Positions 1-8,406 of a DNA stretch of 12,380 nt are shown here, one piece after another; the first letter of the stretch is position 1, and each line of letters begins with the position of its first letter. Made by a program: the position numbers and the translations under genes. The notes below the pieces were generated by a model that had not been told where the DNA came from, made no database searches, and saw only the letters and a program-made list of their open reading frames with translations. The DNA comes from Candidatus Nanopelagicaceae bacterium (GTDB taxonomy: Bacteria > Actinomycetota > Actinomycetes > Nanopelagicales > Nanopelagicaceae): positions 1 through 12,380 of the forward strand of contig JALRDT010000148.1 of the NCBI GenBank assembly GCA_023262125.1, written 5' to 3'.

Positions 1-597
1 ACACCGGAACTTGGTTGGACTGTTGCAACTGTCGATGAACCACCACGTCCTGGCACAACCATGGAAGCGCTCGCAGGACTTAAGACACCATTTCGTCCAG
101 GTGGTCGCGTAACTGCAGGTAATTCATCTGGTTTAAATGATGGCGCAACTGCTGCGCTACTTGCAGATGAAGATGCCGCAATTGCAGCAGGGCTAAAACC
201 AAAGATGCGTTTAGTTACATTTGCATTTGCCGGTGTAGAGCCAGAAATTATGGGTTATGGCCCAGTGCCTGCAACAATAAAAGCGCTAAAGAATGCTAGT
301 TTAAAGATTGAAGATATTGGCGCATTTGAAATTAATGAAGCATTTGCAGTTCAAGTGCTTGCATTCCTAGATCATTTTGGAATCTCAGAAGATGATCCAC
401 GCGTTAATCCAGTAGGTGGCGCGATTGCAGTGGGTCACCCACTTGCATCAAGTGGTATCCGCTTAATGCTTAATTTGGCTCGCACCTTTGAAGAGAACCC
501 ATCGATTAGATATGGCATCACCACCATGTGTATTGGCCTTGGCATGGGCGGCACTGTCATTTGGGAGAACCCTAATTTCAATGGAAGTGGCAAATAA
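1..597 (+). CDS. fadA: Acetyl-CoA acyltransferase (thiolase), 3' part; 5' end outside window
   Basis: This thiolase cleaves 3-ketoacyl-CoA with CoA to give acetyl-CoA and a shortened acyl-CoA, the last step of beta-oxidation. The frame is open from base 1, where the residues before the first ATG at 61 (ending DEPPRPGTT) are already typical thiolase sequence. That ATG is therefore internal and the gene starts upstream of the window. About 198 residues are visible. They include the NEAFA motif (visible residues 112-116), the catalytic His in GHPLASSG (His146, codon 436-438) and the C-terminal catalytic Cys in MCIGLGMGG (Cys177, codon 529-531). The N-terminal acylated Cys lies outside. The stop TAA at 595-597 shares its last A with the ATG of fadB, so the two are one translationally coupled unit. 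Family assignment is secure. The choice between long-chain FadA and a biosynthetic acetyl-CoA acetyltransferase rests on the fadB neighbour. Confidence 0.95.
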   Translation, partial: TPELGWTVATVDEPPRPGTTMEALAGLKTPFRPGGRVTAGNSSGLNDGATAALLADEDAAIAAGLKPKMRLVTFAFAGVEPEIMGYGPVPATIKALKNASLKIEDIGAFEINEAFAVQVLAFLDHFGISEDDPRVNPVGGAIAVGHPLASSGIRLMLNLARTFEENPSIRYGITTMCIGLGMGGTVIWENPNFNGSGK

Positions 598-2678
598 TGA
601 GCGATGTAATTTACGCAGATGAAGTCGTAACCAATGCGCTAATTCGCGAAGTTGATTTAGCTGCATTTGGCGCAACTGGGAAATTAGCGCTAATTACTAT
701 TGATAACGGATTAGACCACACTCGTCCAACCACTCTTGGGCCACAATCAATGCGCAATATCAATGCTGCAATTGATCAAGCGCTAGCGATGAATCCAACT
801 GCGATTGCAGTTACCGGTAAGCCATTTATCTTGGCAGCTGGCGCAGATCTATCAGGTATTAGTGCGCTAACTAGCAAAGAAGATGCCGCAACAATCATCA
901 AATATGGCCATGATGCGTATGCCAAACTTCGTACTTCAAAAATTCCAACTTTCTGCTATGTAAATGGATTAGCACTCGGTGGCGGAACCGAATTAGCGCT
1001 CTCTTGCCAATATCGCACCATTTCAGCAACTGCATTTATTGGTCTTCCGGAAGTGTTTATCGGGCTACTTCCAGGTTGGTCTGGCGTCACCATCTTGCCA
1101 AAGATGATTGGGCCAACCAATGCCGTAAAAGTTATTATGCAAAATGCACTAAATAACAACACCATGTTAAAGGCCAAAGAGGCGCTAGAACTTGGCATGG
1201 CCGATGAACTTTATGCACCAGTAGATTTCCTTGAACGAAGCGTGCAATTTGTAGCAGATGTCGTAACTGGCAAGAAGAAAATCGAACGAAAAGATCATTC
1301 AAATGATCCAGATTGGGATTCAGCTTTAGCGGCTGGTCGCGCTGCAATTACTAAGAAATATAACGGCGCTACCGTTAAGAATGCCGAATACGCACTTGAA
1401 TTAATTGCTGATTCCAAGAGCAACACCATCGAACAAGGCCTTGCAAAAGAAGTAGATCGCATGGTCGATTTGATGATGGGCGATGAATTCCGCGCCTCTT
1501 TATATGCCTTTAATTTAATTCAAAAGGGGCGCAAGAAAGTAGCTGGCGCACCTAAAGCTAATCTGGCCCGAAAGGTAAGCAAAGTCGGCGTAGTTGGCGC
1601 TGGTTTGATGGCATCGCAACTAGCTTTGCTTTTGGTCCGAAACTTAAAGTGCCCGATTGTGATTAGCGATCTAGATCAAGCACGCGTAGATAAAGGTGTC
1701 GCTTACATCAAAGCAGAACTTGCAAAATTAGTTGAGAAGAAGCGCATGAGCCAAGAGAGCGCCAATCGTTTATCAGCTCTGATTATTGGAACTACAGAAA
1801 AGAGCGATTACGCCGGTTGCGACTTTATTATTGAAGCGGTCTTTGAAGAGTTACAACTTAAAAATGATCTCTTTAAAGAGCTAGAAAAGCACATCTCACC
1901 TGAATGCGTACTTGCAACCAATACCTCTTCCCTTTCAGTTGAGAAGATGTCGGCTGGATTGCAGCATCCAAATCGCGTTGTTGGTTTCCACTTCTTTAAT
2001 CCAGTTGCAGTGATGCCGCTACTTGAAATTGCGCGCACTCCAGCTACAGATGATGAAACAACGGCAACTGCTTTAGCAATCGGTAAAGAGTTAAAGAAAA
2101 CCATGGTCATTGCAAAAGATGCACCTGGTTTTATTGTTAATCGCCTGCTTACTCGTTTTATGGGTGAAATTACCGATGCCATGGATGAAGGCACTCCTTA
2201 CGATGTTGCAGATAATGCACTTCGCGAAATTGGTTTCCCAATGACTCCATTTGAATTATTCGATTTAGTAGGTCCTGGAGTTGCTCTGCATGTCTCAGAG
2301 ACACTTCACAACAACTTAGGTCCTCGTTATCGCATCTCTCCTACTATCAAGCGACTAGTTGAGAAGAATGTACGCACTATCTACATCAAAGATGCAGATG
2401 GCAAGCGAATTCCTAATCCAGATGCGATTGCACTTATGGAGAAGGGTTCAAGCCCGTCAACATCCGAACAAGTTCGCGACCGCGCACTAAAAGCGCTTGC
2501 CGAAGAGGCTCGAATGATGATTGATGAAGGTGTATCAAGCGCTACCGATATTGATTTAGCGATGATGCTTGGTGCTGGTTGGCCGTTAATGCTTGGTGGA
2601 ATTTTGCCGTACTTGGATCGTGCAGGGTATGCAAACCCTAGATTCCACGAACCAGGTGTTGCATCCGTACCACTTTAA
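597..2678 (+). CDS. fadB: FadB: enoyl-CoA hydratase / 3-hydroxyacyl-CoA dehydrogenase, bifunctional
   Basis: A 693-residue two-domain beta-oxidation enzyme that hydrates trans-2-enoyl-CoA and then oxidises the L-3-hydroxyacyl-CoA with NAD. The N-terminal crotonase domain (about 20-300) has the oxyanion-hole stretch AAGADL (80-85) and both catalytic acids, Glu132 in GGGTELAL and Glu152 in LPEV. The dehydrogenase begins near 328 with a Rossmann loop GAGLMASQLA (334-343). IIEAVFEE follows (411-418), then the His-Glu dyad His465 (FHFFNP) and Glu477, KDAPGFIVNR (507-516), and a second C-terminal helical half ending GWPLMLGGILPYLD. The MA in place of the common MG in the Rossmann loop is, from memory, usual for actinobacterial FadB of this type. 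ATG at 597 overlaps the fadA stop by one base, as in FadA-FadB complexes made from one mRNA. The 3' end faces acnA across only 13 bp, with no hairpin visible. Confidence 0.96.
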   Translation: MSDVIYADEVVTNALIREVDLAAFGATGKLALITIDNGLDHTRPTTLGPQSMRNINAAIDQALAMNPTAIAVTGKPFILAAGADLSGISALTSKEDAATIIKYGHDAYAKLRTSKIPTFCYVNGLALGGGTELALSCQYRTISATAFIGLPEVFIGLLPGWSGVTILPKMIGPTNAVKVIMQNALNNNTMLKAKEALELGMADELYAPVDFLERSVQFVADVVTGKKKIERKDHSNDPDWDSALAAGRAAITKKYNGATVKNAEYALELIADSKSNTIEQGLAKEVDRMVDLMMGDEFRASLYAFNLIQKGRKKVAGAPKANLARKVSKVGVVGAGLMASQLALLLVRNLKCPIVISDLDQARVDKGVAYIKAELAKLVEKKRMSQESANRLSALIIGTTEKSDYAGCDFIIEAVFEELQLKNDLFKELEKHISPECVLATNTSSLSVEKMSAGLQHPNRVVGFHFFNPVAVMPLLEIARTPATDDETTATALAIGKELKKTMVIAKDAPGFIVNRLLTRFMGEITDAMDEGTPYDVADNALREIGFPMTPFELFDLVGPGVALHVSETLHNNLGPRYRISPTIKRLVEKNVRTIYIKDADGKRIPNPDAIALMEKGSSPSTSEQVRDRALKALAEEARMMIDEGVSSATDIDLAMMLGAGWPLMLGGILPYLDRAGYANPRFHEPGVASVPL

Positions 2679-2691
2679 AAATTGTACTTAT

Positions 2692-5334
2692 CTAAACCAA
2701 GCTTCGTAATACATACTGCATGATGCCGCCATGTCGGTAGTAATCCGCTTCGCCTGGTGTATCGATTCTCACCTTTGCAGTGAATGTTTTATCCCCTGCC
2801 TTGACCTGAACCGTCTTTGGAATGGTTCCGTTATTTAGTTCGGTGATACCGGTGATTTCGAATTTCTCATCACCCTTAAGACCAAGTGATTGTGCATTCT
2901 CGCCATCAACAAATTGCAATGGCAATACGCCCATACCAATTAAATTAGAACGGTGAATACGTTCGAATGATTCGGCGATAACAGCGCGAACACCGAGAAG
3001 TGCCGTTCCCTTTGCTGCCCAGTCACGTGATGAACCTGATCCGTATTCTTTGCCAGCCAAAATTACCAATGGAATTCCGGCAGTTTGATACGCCATCGAT
3101 GCATCGTAAATAGTTTCTTGGGCTCCACCATTTAAGAAATTTTTGGTAAAGCCACCCTCTACTCCATCAAGAAGTAAATTCTTTAAACGAATGTTTGCAA
3201 AAGTTCCGCGAATCATTACTTCATGGTTTCCGCGACGTGATCCATATGAATTGAAATCCTTACGATCAACGCCATGTTCTGACAAATACTTACCAGCTGG
3301 TGAATCAGCTTTGATATTACCAGCTGGAGAGATGTGGTCAGTTGTTACTGAATCACCAAGAATTGCTAGTACCTGTGCACCAGCAATATCCGTTACCGGC
3401 TTGGGACTCTTTGGCATACCTTCAAAGTAAGGCGGCTTTCGTACATAAGTACTCTTTGCATCCCATTCAAATACTTTGCCAGTTGGGGTATCAAGTGATT
3501 TCCAGCGATTATCTCCATCAAATACAGAGGCATAATCTTTAGAGAACATTTCAGATGAGATAGCTGAATCAACTACAGCTTGCACCTCTGCTGGAGTTGG
3601 CCAGATATCCTTTAGATAAACATCAGTACCTGAAGAATCTTTGCCAATCGGATCTTTCTCGAAATCATGATCCATAGTTCCGGTTAGCGCATATGCCACA
3701 ACTAAAGGAGGGGATGCTAAGTAATTCATCTTTACATCTGGGCTAATGCGTCCTTCAAAGTTGCGGTTACCTGAAAGCACAGCTGTCACTGCTAAGTCGT
3801 TTTCATTAATTGCCTTTGAAATTTCTACAGGTAGCGGGCCTGAGTTACCGATACAAGTCACGCAGCCATAACCAACTAAGTTAAAGCCAAGCTGCTCCAT
3901 GTATTTAGTTAATCCAGCTTTCTCGTAGTAATCAGTTACCACCTTTGAACCTGGCGCTAATGTGGTCTTAACCCATGGCTTGCTCTTTAAGCCCTTTGCT
4001 ACTGCATTCTTTGCAAGCAGTGCAGCACCAAGCATTACTGAAGGATTAGAGGTATTGGTACATGAAGTTATTGAGGCAATAACAACATCGCCATTCTTAA
4101 CTCTTGTTTCTCCTGCTTTAACTTCACCCTTTGTGGTCTTATCTGTGAAATATGTTGGCAGGTGCTTTTCAAGCGAGCTTTTAGAATCTTTTAATGAAAT
4201 GCGATCTTGCGGACGCTTTGGCCCTGCAATTGATGGCACCACTGTTGAAAGATCAAGTTCTAGCTCTTCAGAGAAACGAGGAGCTGCATCCGGGTTATGC
4301 CATAGCCCTTGAGTTTTTGCATAAGTTTCGACAAGTGCAACTTGTTCTTCATTTCGACCAGTTAAACGCAAATAACGAAGGGTCTCTTCATCAATTGGGA
4401 AGATGGCGCAAGTTGATCCATACTCTGGTGACATATTTCCGATAGTTGCACGGTTTGCCATCGGAACTGAAACCACACCAGGTCCATAAAATTCTACGAA
4501 CTTACCAACTACTCCATGCTTACGAAGCATTTCGGTAATGGTTAAAGCTAAATCGGTTGCAGTGGTGCCAAGTGGTAGTTCGCCCTTTAATTTAAAGCCA
4601 ACTACTTTAGGAATTAACATTGAAACTGGCTGGCCAAGAAGTGCTGCTTCTGCCTCAATTCCGCCAACGCCCCAACCTAAGACGCCAAGTCCATTGACCA
4701 TAGTGGTATGTGAATCTGTGCCAACAACTGTATCTGGATAAGCACGAAGCACACCATTTACAACGCGAGTCATAATTACTCGAGCTAAATATTCAATATT
4801 TACTTGATGCACAATTCCTGTTCCAGGTGGCACAACCTTAAATTCATCAAATGCAGTCTGACCCCAACGTAAGAAGCGATAACGTTCGCGGTTACGTTCG
4901 TATTCGACATCTACGTTCTTTTCAAAAGAATCTGAAGTGCCGAAGAAATCTGCAATAACGGAGTGATCGATAACCAATTCAGCTGGCGCTAATGGATTTA
5001 CCTTTGATGGATCGCCGCCTAATTCCACAATCGCTTCGCGCATTGTTGCTAAATCCACGATGCAAGGAACGCCTGTGAAGTCCTGCATCACTACGCGCGC
5101 TGGAGTAAATTGAATTTCGGTATCTGGTTCGACCTTTGGATCCCAAGTTGCAAGCGCTTTGATGTGCTCTGCAGTGATGTTGGCGCCATCTTCGGTGCGT
5201 AGTAAATTCTCAAGGAGAATCTTTAGCGAGAATGGAAGATTGCTTGCGCCATCAATCTTTGAAATATCAAAAATTTCATAAGACTTACCTGAGACATCTA
5301 AATTGCGCTTTGCGTTGAAAGAGTTGGTTGACAT
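2692..5334 (-). CDS. acnA: Aconitate hydratase A (aconitase)
   Basis: Cytoplasmic TCA-cycle enzyme isomerising citrate to isocitrate through cis-aconitate, of the IRP1/AcnA type. The 880 residues are the normal length. The three [4Fe-4S] ligands are Cys425 ([11 protein letters not shown]), Cys491 and Cys494 ([12 protein letters not shown]), with the same 66- and 3-residue spacing as in IRP1. Other family motifs are [15 protein letters not shown] (203-217), the swivel-domain [16 protein letters not shown] (659-674), [12 protein letters not shown] (696-707) and [13 protein letters not shown] (764-776). ATG at 5334 is supported by a good Shine-Dalgarno AAGGGAG six bases upstream. The next gene upstream on the same strand is an RNA methyltransferase, 31 bp away; the gap holds a promoter and a perfect palindrome, so acnA is probably controlled separately. 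It converges on fadB. Aconitases of this type can also act on 2-methyl-cis-aconitate; the sequence cannot separate the roles. Confidence 0.97.
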   Translation of the reverse strand: MSTNSFNAKRNLDVSGKSYEIFDISKIDGASNLPFSLKILLENLLRTEDGANITAEHIKALATWDPKVEPDTEIQFTPARVVMQDFTGVPCIVDLATMREAIVELGGDPSKVNPLAPAELVIDHSVIADFFGTSDSFEKNVDVEYERNRERYRFLRWGQTAFDEFKVVPPGTGIVHQVNIEYLARVIMTRVVNGVLRAYPDTVVGTDSHTTMVNGLGVLGWGVGGIEAEAALLGQPVSMLIPKVVGFKLKGELPLGTTATDLALTITEMLRKHGVVGKFVEFYGPGVVSVPMANRATIGNMSPEYGSTCAIFPIDEETLRYLRLTGRNEEQVALVETYAKTQGLWHNPDAAPRFSEELELDLSTVVPSIAGPKRPQDRISLKDSKSSLEKHLPTYFTDKTTKGEVKAGETRVKNGDVVIASITSCTNTSNPSVMLGAALLAKNAVAKGLKSKPWVKTTLAPGSKVVTDYYEKAGLTKYMEQLGFNLVGYGCVTCIGNSGPLPVEISKAINENDLAVTAVLSGNRNFEGRISPDVKMNYLASPPLVVAYALTGTMDHDFEKDPIGKDSSGTDVYLKDIWPTPAEVQAVVDSAISSEMFSKDYASVFDGDNRWKSLDTPTGKVFEWDAKSTYVRKPPYFEGMPKSPKPVTDIAGAQVLAILGDSVTTDHISPAGNIKADSPAGKYLSEHGVDRKDFNSYGSRRGNHEVMIRGTFANIRLKNLLLDGVEGGFTKNFLNGGAQETIYDASMAYQTAGIPLVILAGKEYGSGSSRDWAAKGTALLGVRAVIAESFERIHRSNLIGMGVLPLQFVDGENAQSLGLKGDEKFEITGITELNNGTIPKTVQVKAGDKTFTAKVRIDTPGEADYYRHGGIMQYVLRSLV

Positions 5335-5340
5335 GGTCGT

Positions 5341-5347
5341 CTCCCTT
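5341..5347 (-). promoter_or_regulatory. Shine-Dalgarno site of acnA
   Basis: AAGGGAG reads on the minus strand, separated from the acnA ATG by the six bases ACGACC. It fixes the start codon at 5334. It also contrasts with the genes at the divergent gaps in this window, which have no such site. Confidence 0.85.
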
Positions 5348-5355
5348 AAATGATT

Positions 5356-5373
5356 TATCTTGACGTCAAGATA
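5356..5373. promoter_or_regulatory. Perfect 18-bp palindrome, probable operator of acnA
   Basis: TATCTTGACGTCAAGATA is its own reverse complement over all 18 bases, with the centre between 5364 and 5365; the next outward pair (5355/5374) does not match. With no loop it is a poor terminator but a typical dimeric repressor site. It spans the -10 box and the expected transcription start of the acnA promoter, and it contains the TGA stop (5366-5368) of the upstream methyltransferase gene. From established knowledge, the MarR-family protein TamR of Streptomyces coelicolor regulates the aconitase gene sacA, and its UrtR/HucR relatives use palindromes of about this length. I could not check the exact TamR consensus. 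It does not resemble my recollection of the AcnR (C. glutamicum) or DtxR/IdeR sites. Confidence 0.75.
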
Positions 5374-6457
5374 CTTTATCTGGCTCTAATAAGCAAACAC
5401 TCTCGATGTGCTGTGTCATCGGAAATATGTCATAACCATCAAGCGAGGCCATCTTCCAGCCGTTATCTATAAAGTTCTTCACATCTCTAGCAAGTGATGC
5501 TGGGTCACATGCCACATAAACAATTCTCGAAGGTTTTATTCGTAGTAGCTGCGCCACTACATCTGCCCCGGCGCCTGCGCGAGGTGGATCTAATACCACT
5601 ACATCCGCACGCTTGATGTTCTTAAGCGCTTTGGCAACATCATCTCTAATAATTTTTATATTTGGATAATCAGCAAAGTTCTCTCGCGCTGAATCAATTG
5701 CCGGGATTGAACTCTCAATTAAATCGATTCTCCCGCCAGGACCTAAAACATCAATCGCGACAGAGCTAAATAGTCCGACTCCGCCATACAAATCTAATAG
5801 GTGCTCGCCAGCTTTTAATTTAGCGAGTTCTAAAAATTTCGTCGTTAATGTATCTGGAGCATTGCGGTGGCGCTGCCAAAAAGCGCCAGCTTTAACTTTT
5901 AATTTCTTACCCTTAACTTCACGAATCTGATCACCTTGAGGAACCTCAATTGGTTCCATAGGTTCAAATTTCTCTGTGGCAATCTGTTCTACATGTAGCT
6001 CTTCGCCTGCAATTAAACAATCACTAATAGAAATAATGTCATGTGATCTAGATGCATAAATTCCAAATTGTCCTGCTTCATTTGCCACTCCGCGGATGTG
6101 TGTTCGATATCTAATAGTTGGCACTACTTCATGAACAGTTACTTCAACATTCATCTTTGCAATTCTGGAAAATTGTTCTTTAATAACTTCTGCTTTCAAT
6201 TGGCGTTGATAAGGCAGATTTAAATGTTGAAAATCGCAGCCGCCACATTTGCCGGCATAGGCACAAGGTGGATTGATTCGTTCTTTAGATGGCTCGATAA
6301 CTTCTATAACATTGGCGCGCAAAAAACCCTTTGCTTTGCTGGTTATTTCAATTTCGACCAATTCACCTGGCGCGGTATCGCGAATGAAGATAACTTGCCC
6401 TTCATTTCTCGCAATAAAGTGGCCACCATGAGCTACTTTTTCAACGCGAACCTGCAT
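5366..6457 (-). CDS. TrmA/RlmD-family RNA (uracil-5-)-methyltransferase, iron-sulfur type
   Basis: SAM-dependent enzyme that methylates C5 of uridine in structured RNA; whether the target is 23S rRNA or the tRNA T-loop cannot be told from sequence. The N-terminal TRAM domain occupies about residues 1-55. Four cysteines, Cys65, Cys71, Cys74 and Cys147, follow C-x5-C-x2-C-x72-C, which nearly matches the [4Fe-4S] pattern of E. coli RumA/RlmD. The methyltransferase domain shows the SAM loop [10 protein letters not shown] (222-231), DPPRAG (290-295), nucleophile Cys317 in YVACDPAS and general base Glu352 in HIESVCLL. At 363 residues it is shorter than E. coli RlmD (433). The ATG at 6457 has no Shine-Dalgarno site and sits six bases after a TAGACT hexamer. 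The divergent neighbours are the two trkA genes, as for the M. tuberculosis homologue region Rv2689c-Rv2692, but without the APC transporter gene I recall there. Confidence 0.9.
   Translation of the reverse strand: MQVRVEKVAHGGHFIARNEGQVIFIRDTAPGELVEIEITSKAKGFLRANVIEVIEPSKERINPPCAYAGKCGGCDFQHLNLPYQRQLKAEVIKEQFSRIAKMNVEVTVHEVVPTIRYRTHIRGVANEAGQFGIYASRSHDIISISDCLIAGEELHVEQIATEKFEPMEPIEVPQGDQIREVKGKKLKVKAGAFWQRHRNAPDTLTTKFLELAKLKAGEHLLDLYGGVGLFSSVAIDVLGPGGRIDLIESSIPAIDSARENFADYPNIKIIRDDVAKALKNIKRADVVVLDPPRAGAGADVVAQLLRIKPSRIVYVACDPASLARDVKNFIDNGWKMASLDGYDIFPMTQHIESVCLLEPDKVS
5368..5396 (-). promoter_or_regulatory. Probable sigma-70 type promoter of acnA
   Basis: On the minus strand, TTGCTT (5396-5391) is followed by a 17-base spacer and TATCTT (5373-5368). 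This gives a consensus-like -35/-10 pair with ideal spacing. Transcription would start near 5361 and leave a leader of about 26 bases containing the Shine-Dalgarno site. The promoter lies inside the last codons of the upstream methyltransferase gene, and its -10 box forms the outer part of the palindrome. It is predicted from sequence only. Confidence 0.6.
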
Positions 6458-6463
6458 TTGAGA

Positions 6464-6469
6464 AGTCTA
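6464..6469 (-). promoter_or_regulatory. -10-like hexamer of the methyltransferase gene, probably leaderless
   Basis: TAGACT on the minus strand is followed by six bases (TCTCAA) and then ATG. Transcription would begin at or next to the A of the start codon. No Shine-Dalgarno sequence is present. I see no convincing -35, so confidence is modest. Confidence 0.4.
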
Positions 6470-6474
6470 AGGGC

Positions 6475-6480
6475 TATGCT
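6475..6480 (+). promoter_or_regulatory. -10-like hexamer of the trkA pair, leaderless or nearly so
   Basis: TATGCT lies nine bases before the ATG at 6490, within the 32-bp divergent gap. Transcription would start within about five bases of the ATG, leaving no room for a ribosome binding site, and none is visible. It lies five bases from the opposing TAGACT hexamer, so the two promoters must overlap. No clear -35 is seen. Confidence 0.4.
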
Positions 6481-6489
6481 TATGAACCT

Positions 6490-7146
6490 ATGCATGTTGT
6501 AATCATGGGCTGCGGTCGAGTTGGTTCTGCTATTGCACGAGAACTCGAAGCCGCTGGCTGTTCCGTATCAATCATCGATCAATCTCGAGAAGCTTTTCGT
6601 AGATTAGGTGGTGCCTTTAAAGGCGAAACTGTCACCGGCATTGGTTTTGATCGCGACATCATGATTGAAGCAGGTATCGAACGTGCAGATGCATTCGCTG
6701 CCCTATCTGATGGCGATAATTCAAATATTTTGGCAGCACGTGTAGCGCGTGAAGTATTTGGTGTTAAAAATGTTGTTGCACGTATTTATGATCCAGCTCG
6801 CGCAGAGATTTATCAGCGTTTAGGTATTCCAACTGTTGCTACTGTTACTTGGGCAACCGAACAAGTTTTGCGTCGATTGCTTCCTGGCGGATCTCGTGGA
6901 GAATGGCGCGATCCATCTGGAAAAGTCGCACTCCTTGAAGTTAGCATTCACCAATCTTGGCTTGGCCATCCAATCTCTGAAGTTGAAGCGCGTACCAATG
7001 CGCGCGTGGCATTTCTTACTCGACTTGGTGATGCCTTTATTCCTGACGAACATACTGTTTTGCAAGAGGGCGACCTACTTCATGTAATGGCGCACGATGA
7101 AGATATTGATTCAATTACTGCAACCATGAATGCAGAGGTGAACTAA
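6490..7146 (+). CDS. trkA: TrkA-type potassium uptake regulatory subunit (RCK), first copy
   Basis: A cytoplasmic protein that binds NAD(H) or ATP and gates a Trk/Ktr-type potassium channel on the inner face of the membrane. The 218 residues form one RCK unit: an N-terminal Rossmann domain with GCGRVG (7-12) and Asp30 at the end of the second strand, as expected for a nucleotide-ribose contact, then a TrkA-C domain from about 145 to the end. This half-length form corresponds to CeoB of mycobacteria, whereas E. coli TrkA fuses two such units. ATG at 6490 is placed directly before the first beta strand (HVVIMG), so a later start is unlikely. Its TAA shares one base with the ATG of the second copy. 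No membrane subunit (TrkH/KtrB) is present in the window. Confidence 0.92.
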   Translation: MHVVIMGCGRVGSAIARELEAAGCSVSIIDQSREAFRRLGGAFKGETVTGIGFDRDIMIEAGIERADAFAALSDGDNSNILAARVAREVFGVKNVVARIYDPARAEIYQRLGIPTVATVTWATEQVLRRLLPGGSRGEWRDPSGKVALLEVSIHQSWLGHPISEVEARTNARVAFLTRLGDAFIPDEHTVLQEGDLLHVMAHDEDIDSITATMNAEVN

Positions 7147-7802
7147 TGCGCGTTGCTATCGCTGGCGCCGGCAATGTAGGCCGGTCAATTGCGCGCGAAC
7201 TAATCGCCAATGGCCACCAAGTGATGTTGATAGATAAAGATCCAAAGGCAATGAAATTAGAATCAGTAGCAGAGGCCGAATGGGTAATGGCAGATGCCTG
7301 CGAAATCGCATCATTAGATAATGCAAAGTTAGATCAATGCCAAGTTTTAGTTGCTGCAACCGGCGATGACAAAGTTAATTTGGTGGCATCGCTTCTTGCA
7401 AAGACCGAATATGGGGTGCCACGTGTGGTAGCTCGTATCAATCACCCAAAGAATGAGTGGCTCTTCGATAAGTCTTGGGGTGTAGATGTTGCAGTTTCTA
7501 CTCCAAGAATTATTGCTGCGCTAGTTGAAGAAGCAGTATCTGTCGGCGATGTAGTTAAGCTATTTACAATTGGTAAAGGCTCTGCAAATCTACTTGAACT
7601 TACCTTGCCAGATAATTCAAAGTGCATTGGAAAGACAGTTGAAGAGGTCAAACTGCCAGATGACACATCCCTAGCGGCAATTGTTCGTGATGGCCGCGTC
7701 TTTAATCCAAAGCCGCACGATACCTTTGCAGCTGGCGATGAAATTATCTTTGTAGCATCTAATGTTGCCGAGGCAACTTTAAAAGCCTGCTTTATTGCGT
7801 AG
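7146..7802 (+). CDS. trkA: TrkA-type potassium uptake regulatory subunit (RCK), second copy
   Basis: Also 218 residues and the same architecture as the preceding gene: Rossmann domain with GAGNVG (7-12) and Asp30, then a TrkA-C domain (about 135-218). It corresponds to CeoC. Identity with the first copy is limited mostly to the nucleotide-binding core, so this is an old duplication, with the two proteins probably forming a hetero-oligomeric ring. The start overlaps the previous stop by one base (TAATG), which suggests coupled translation and equal amounts of both subunits. The 3' end overlaps the convergent DUF3159 gene by 11 bases (7792-7802). Confidence 0.92.
   Translation: MRVAIAGAGNVGRSIARELIANGHQVMLIDKDPKAMKLESVAEAEWVMADACEIASLDNAKLDQCQVLVAATGDDKVNLVASLLAKTEYGVPRVVARINHPKNEWLFDKSWGVDVAVSTPRIIAALVEEAVSVGDVVKLFTIGKGSANLLELTLPDNSKCIGKTVEEVKLPDDTSLAAIVRDGRVFNPKPHDTFAAGDEIIFVASNVAEATLKACFIA
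7764..7777. terminator. Short hairpin in the 3' end of the second trkA, doubtful terminator
   Basis: GTTGCC, GA, GGCAAC form a perfect inverted repeat inside the last codons of trkA; as RNA this would give a 5-bp stem with a CGAG tetraloop. It is followed by TTTAAAA on the plus strand, which is only a weak T-tract. It is the only hairpin near this convergent junction, where the genes overlap and there is no room for a separate terminator. It may instead be chance coding sequence. Confidence 0.25.
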
Positions 7803-8406
7803 CATCTGGTTTAACACTTGGCACTGTTCTAATAATTAACCAAGTCCACCAAATTACTAGCAGGAATAACGGATATCCCAAAACAATACTTGCTACCCCA
7901 AGAGCATTTAATTGATCAGCCTTGTATAGCGGATACATAATTAAAAGGCGCAATACGAACATTCCAACCCAGACCCAGCCGGCCATTACATAAACTCTTT
8001 TACGAGCCGGAACTTTGCGCCATTCCATGTTCTCACCAATGATTGGTCCAATAATCAAACCTAAAATCGGCCAACCAACTAAATTGGCAATGGCATAAAC
8101 AGCTGCATATGCACTGTTCTTAATAAACGACGGGATGTAGTAATCCTTAGCTTGGCCACCTTGTTTAGCAAACCAAGCACAGATTAAAACTCCAATTACT
8201 CCACTAATTGCATGTTGCAAAGTATCGCGTTTGATTAAACGCCAAACTGCTAGCACGGCACTTAGCGCTATTGCAGCATAGATAGCGCTTCGTAGATCTT
8301 TTTGAATATTAAAAACAATTAGGAAAAGAATTGAGGGTAGCCCATTATCAATTAAGCCGCGCTTACCACCCATTGCATTGAGGATCGCCTCTTTTTCGTG
8401 GCTCAT
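7792..8406 (-). CDS. DUF3159 family integral membrane protein
   Basis: A 204-residue protein of unknown function. The N-terminal stretch [20 protein letters not shown] (13-32) fits the actinobacterial DUF3159 family. Hydrophobic segments at about 22-34, 41-57, 65-80, 98-120, 138-160 and 168-193 suggest five or six membrane passes; basic residues (WRKVPARKR, 129-137) lie in one loop. It is the last gene of a minus-strand unit after dut. Its ATG overlaps the dut TGA by four bases (ATGA, 8403-8406), so translation is probably coupled. M. tuberculosis keeps a homologue (Rv2693c) next to ceoC and near dut, matching this position. The end overlaps trkA by 11 bases. Confidence 0.85.
   Translation of the reverse strand: MSHEKEAILNAMGGKRGLIDNGLPSILFLIVFNIQKDLRSAIYAAIALSAVLAVWRLIKRDTLQHAISGVIGVLICAWFAKQGGQAKDYYIPSFIKNSAYAAVYAIANLVGWPILGLIIGPIIGENMEWRKVPARKRVYVMAGWVWVGMFVLRLLIMYPLYKADQLNALGVASIVLGYPLFLLVIWWTWLIIRTVPSVKPDATQ

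Noticed and set aside
61..63. ATG at 61 as the thiolase start
   Set aside because: The frame is open from base 1 and encodes conserved thiolase residues before it; the N-terminal catalytic domain lies upstream of the window.
1596..1628. Rossmann loop of FadB reads GAGLMA rather than GxGxMG
   Set aside because: The glycines needed for NAD are present and, from memory, actinobacterial FadB proteins of this type share the variant, so it is not a defect.
1808..2194. 128-codon open frame on the minus strand inside fadB
   Set aside because: It lies fully within a strongly motif-supported fadB, has no recognisable domain and reflects codon bias of the sense gene.
3962..4312. 116-codon open frame on the plus strand inside acnA
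   Set aside because: It is antisense to conserved aconitase code, low-complexity in places, and has no domain or promoter evidence.
5356..5373. The palindrome as a transcription terminator for the upstream methyltransferase gene
   Set aside because: It has no loop, no GC-rich stem and no T-tract, and it coincides with a well-spaced promoter; an operator fits better.
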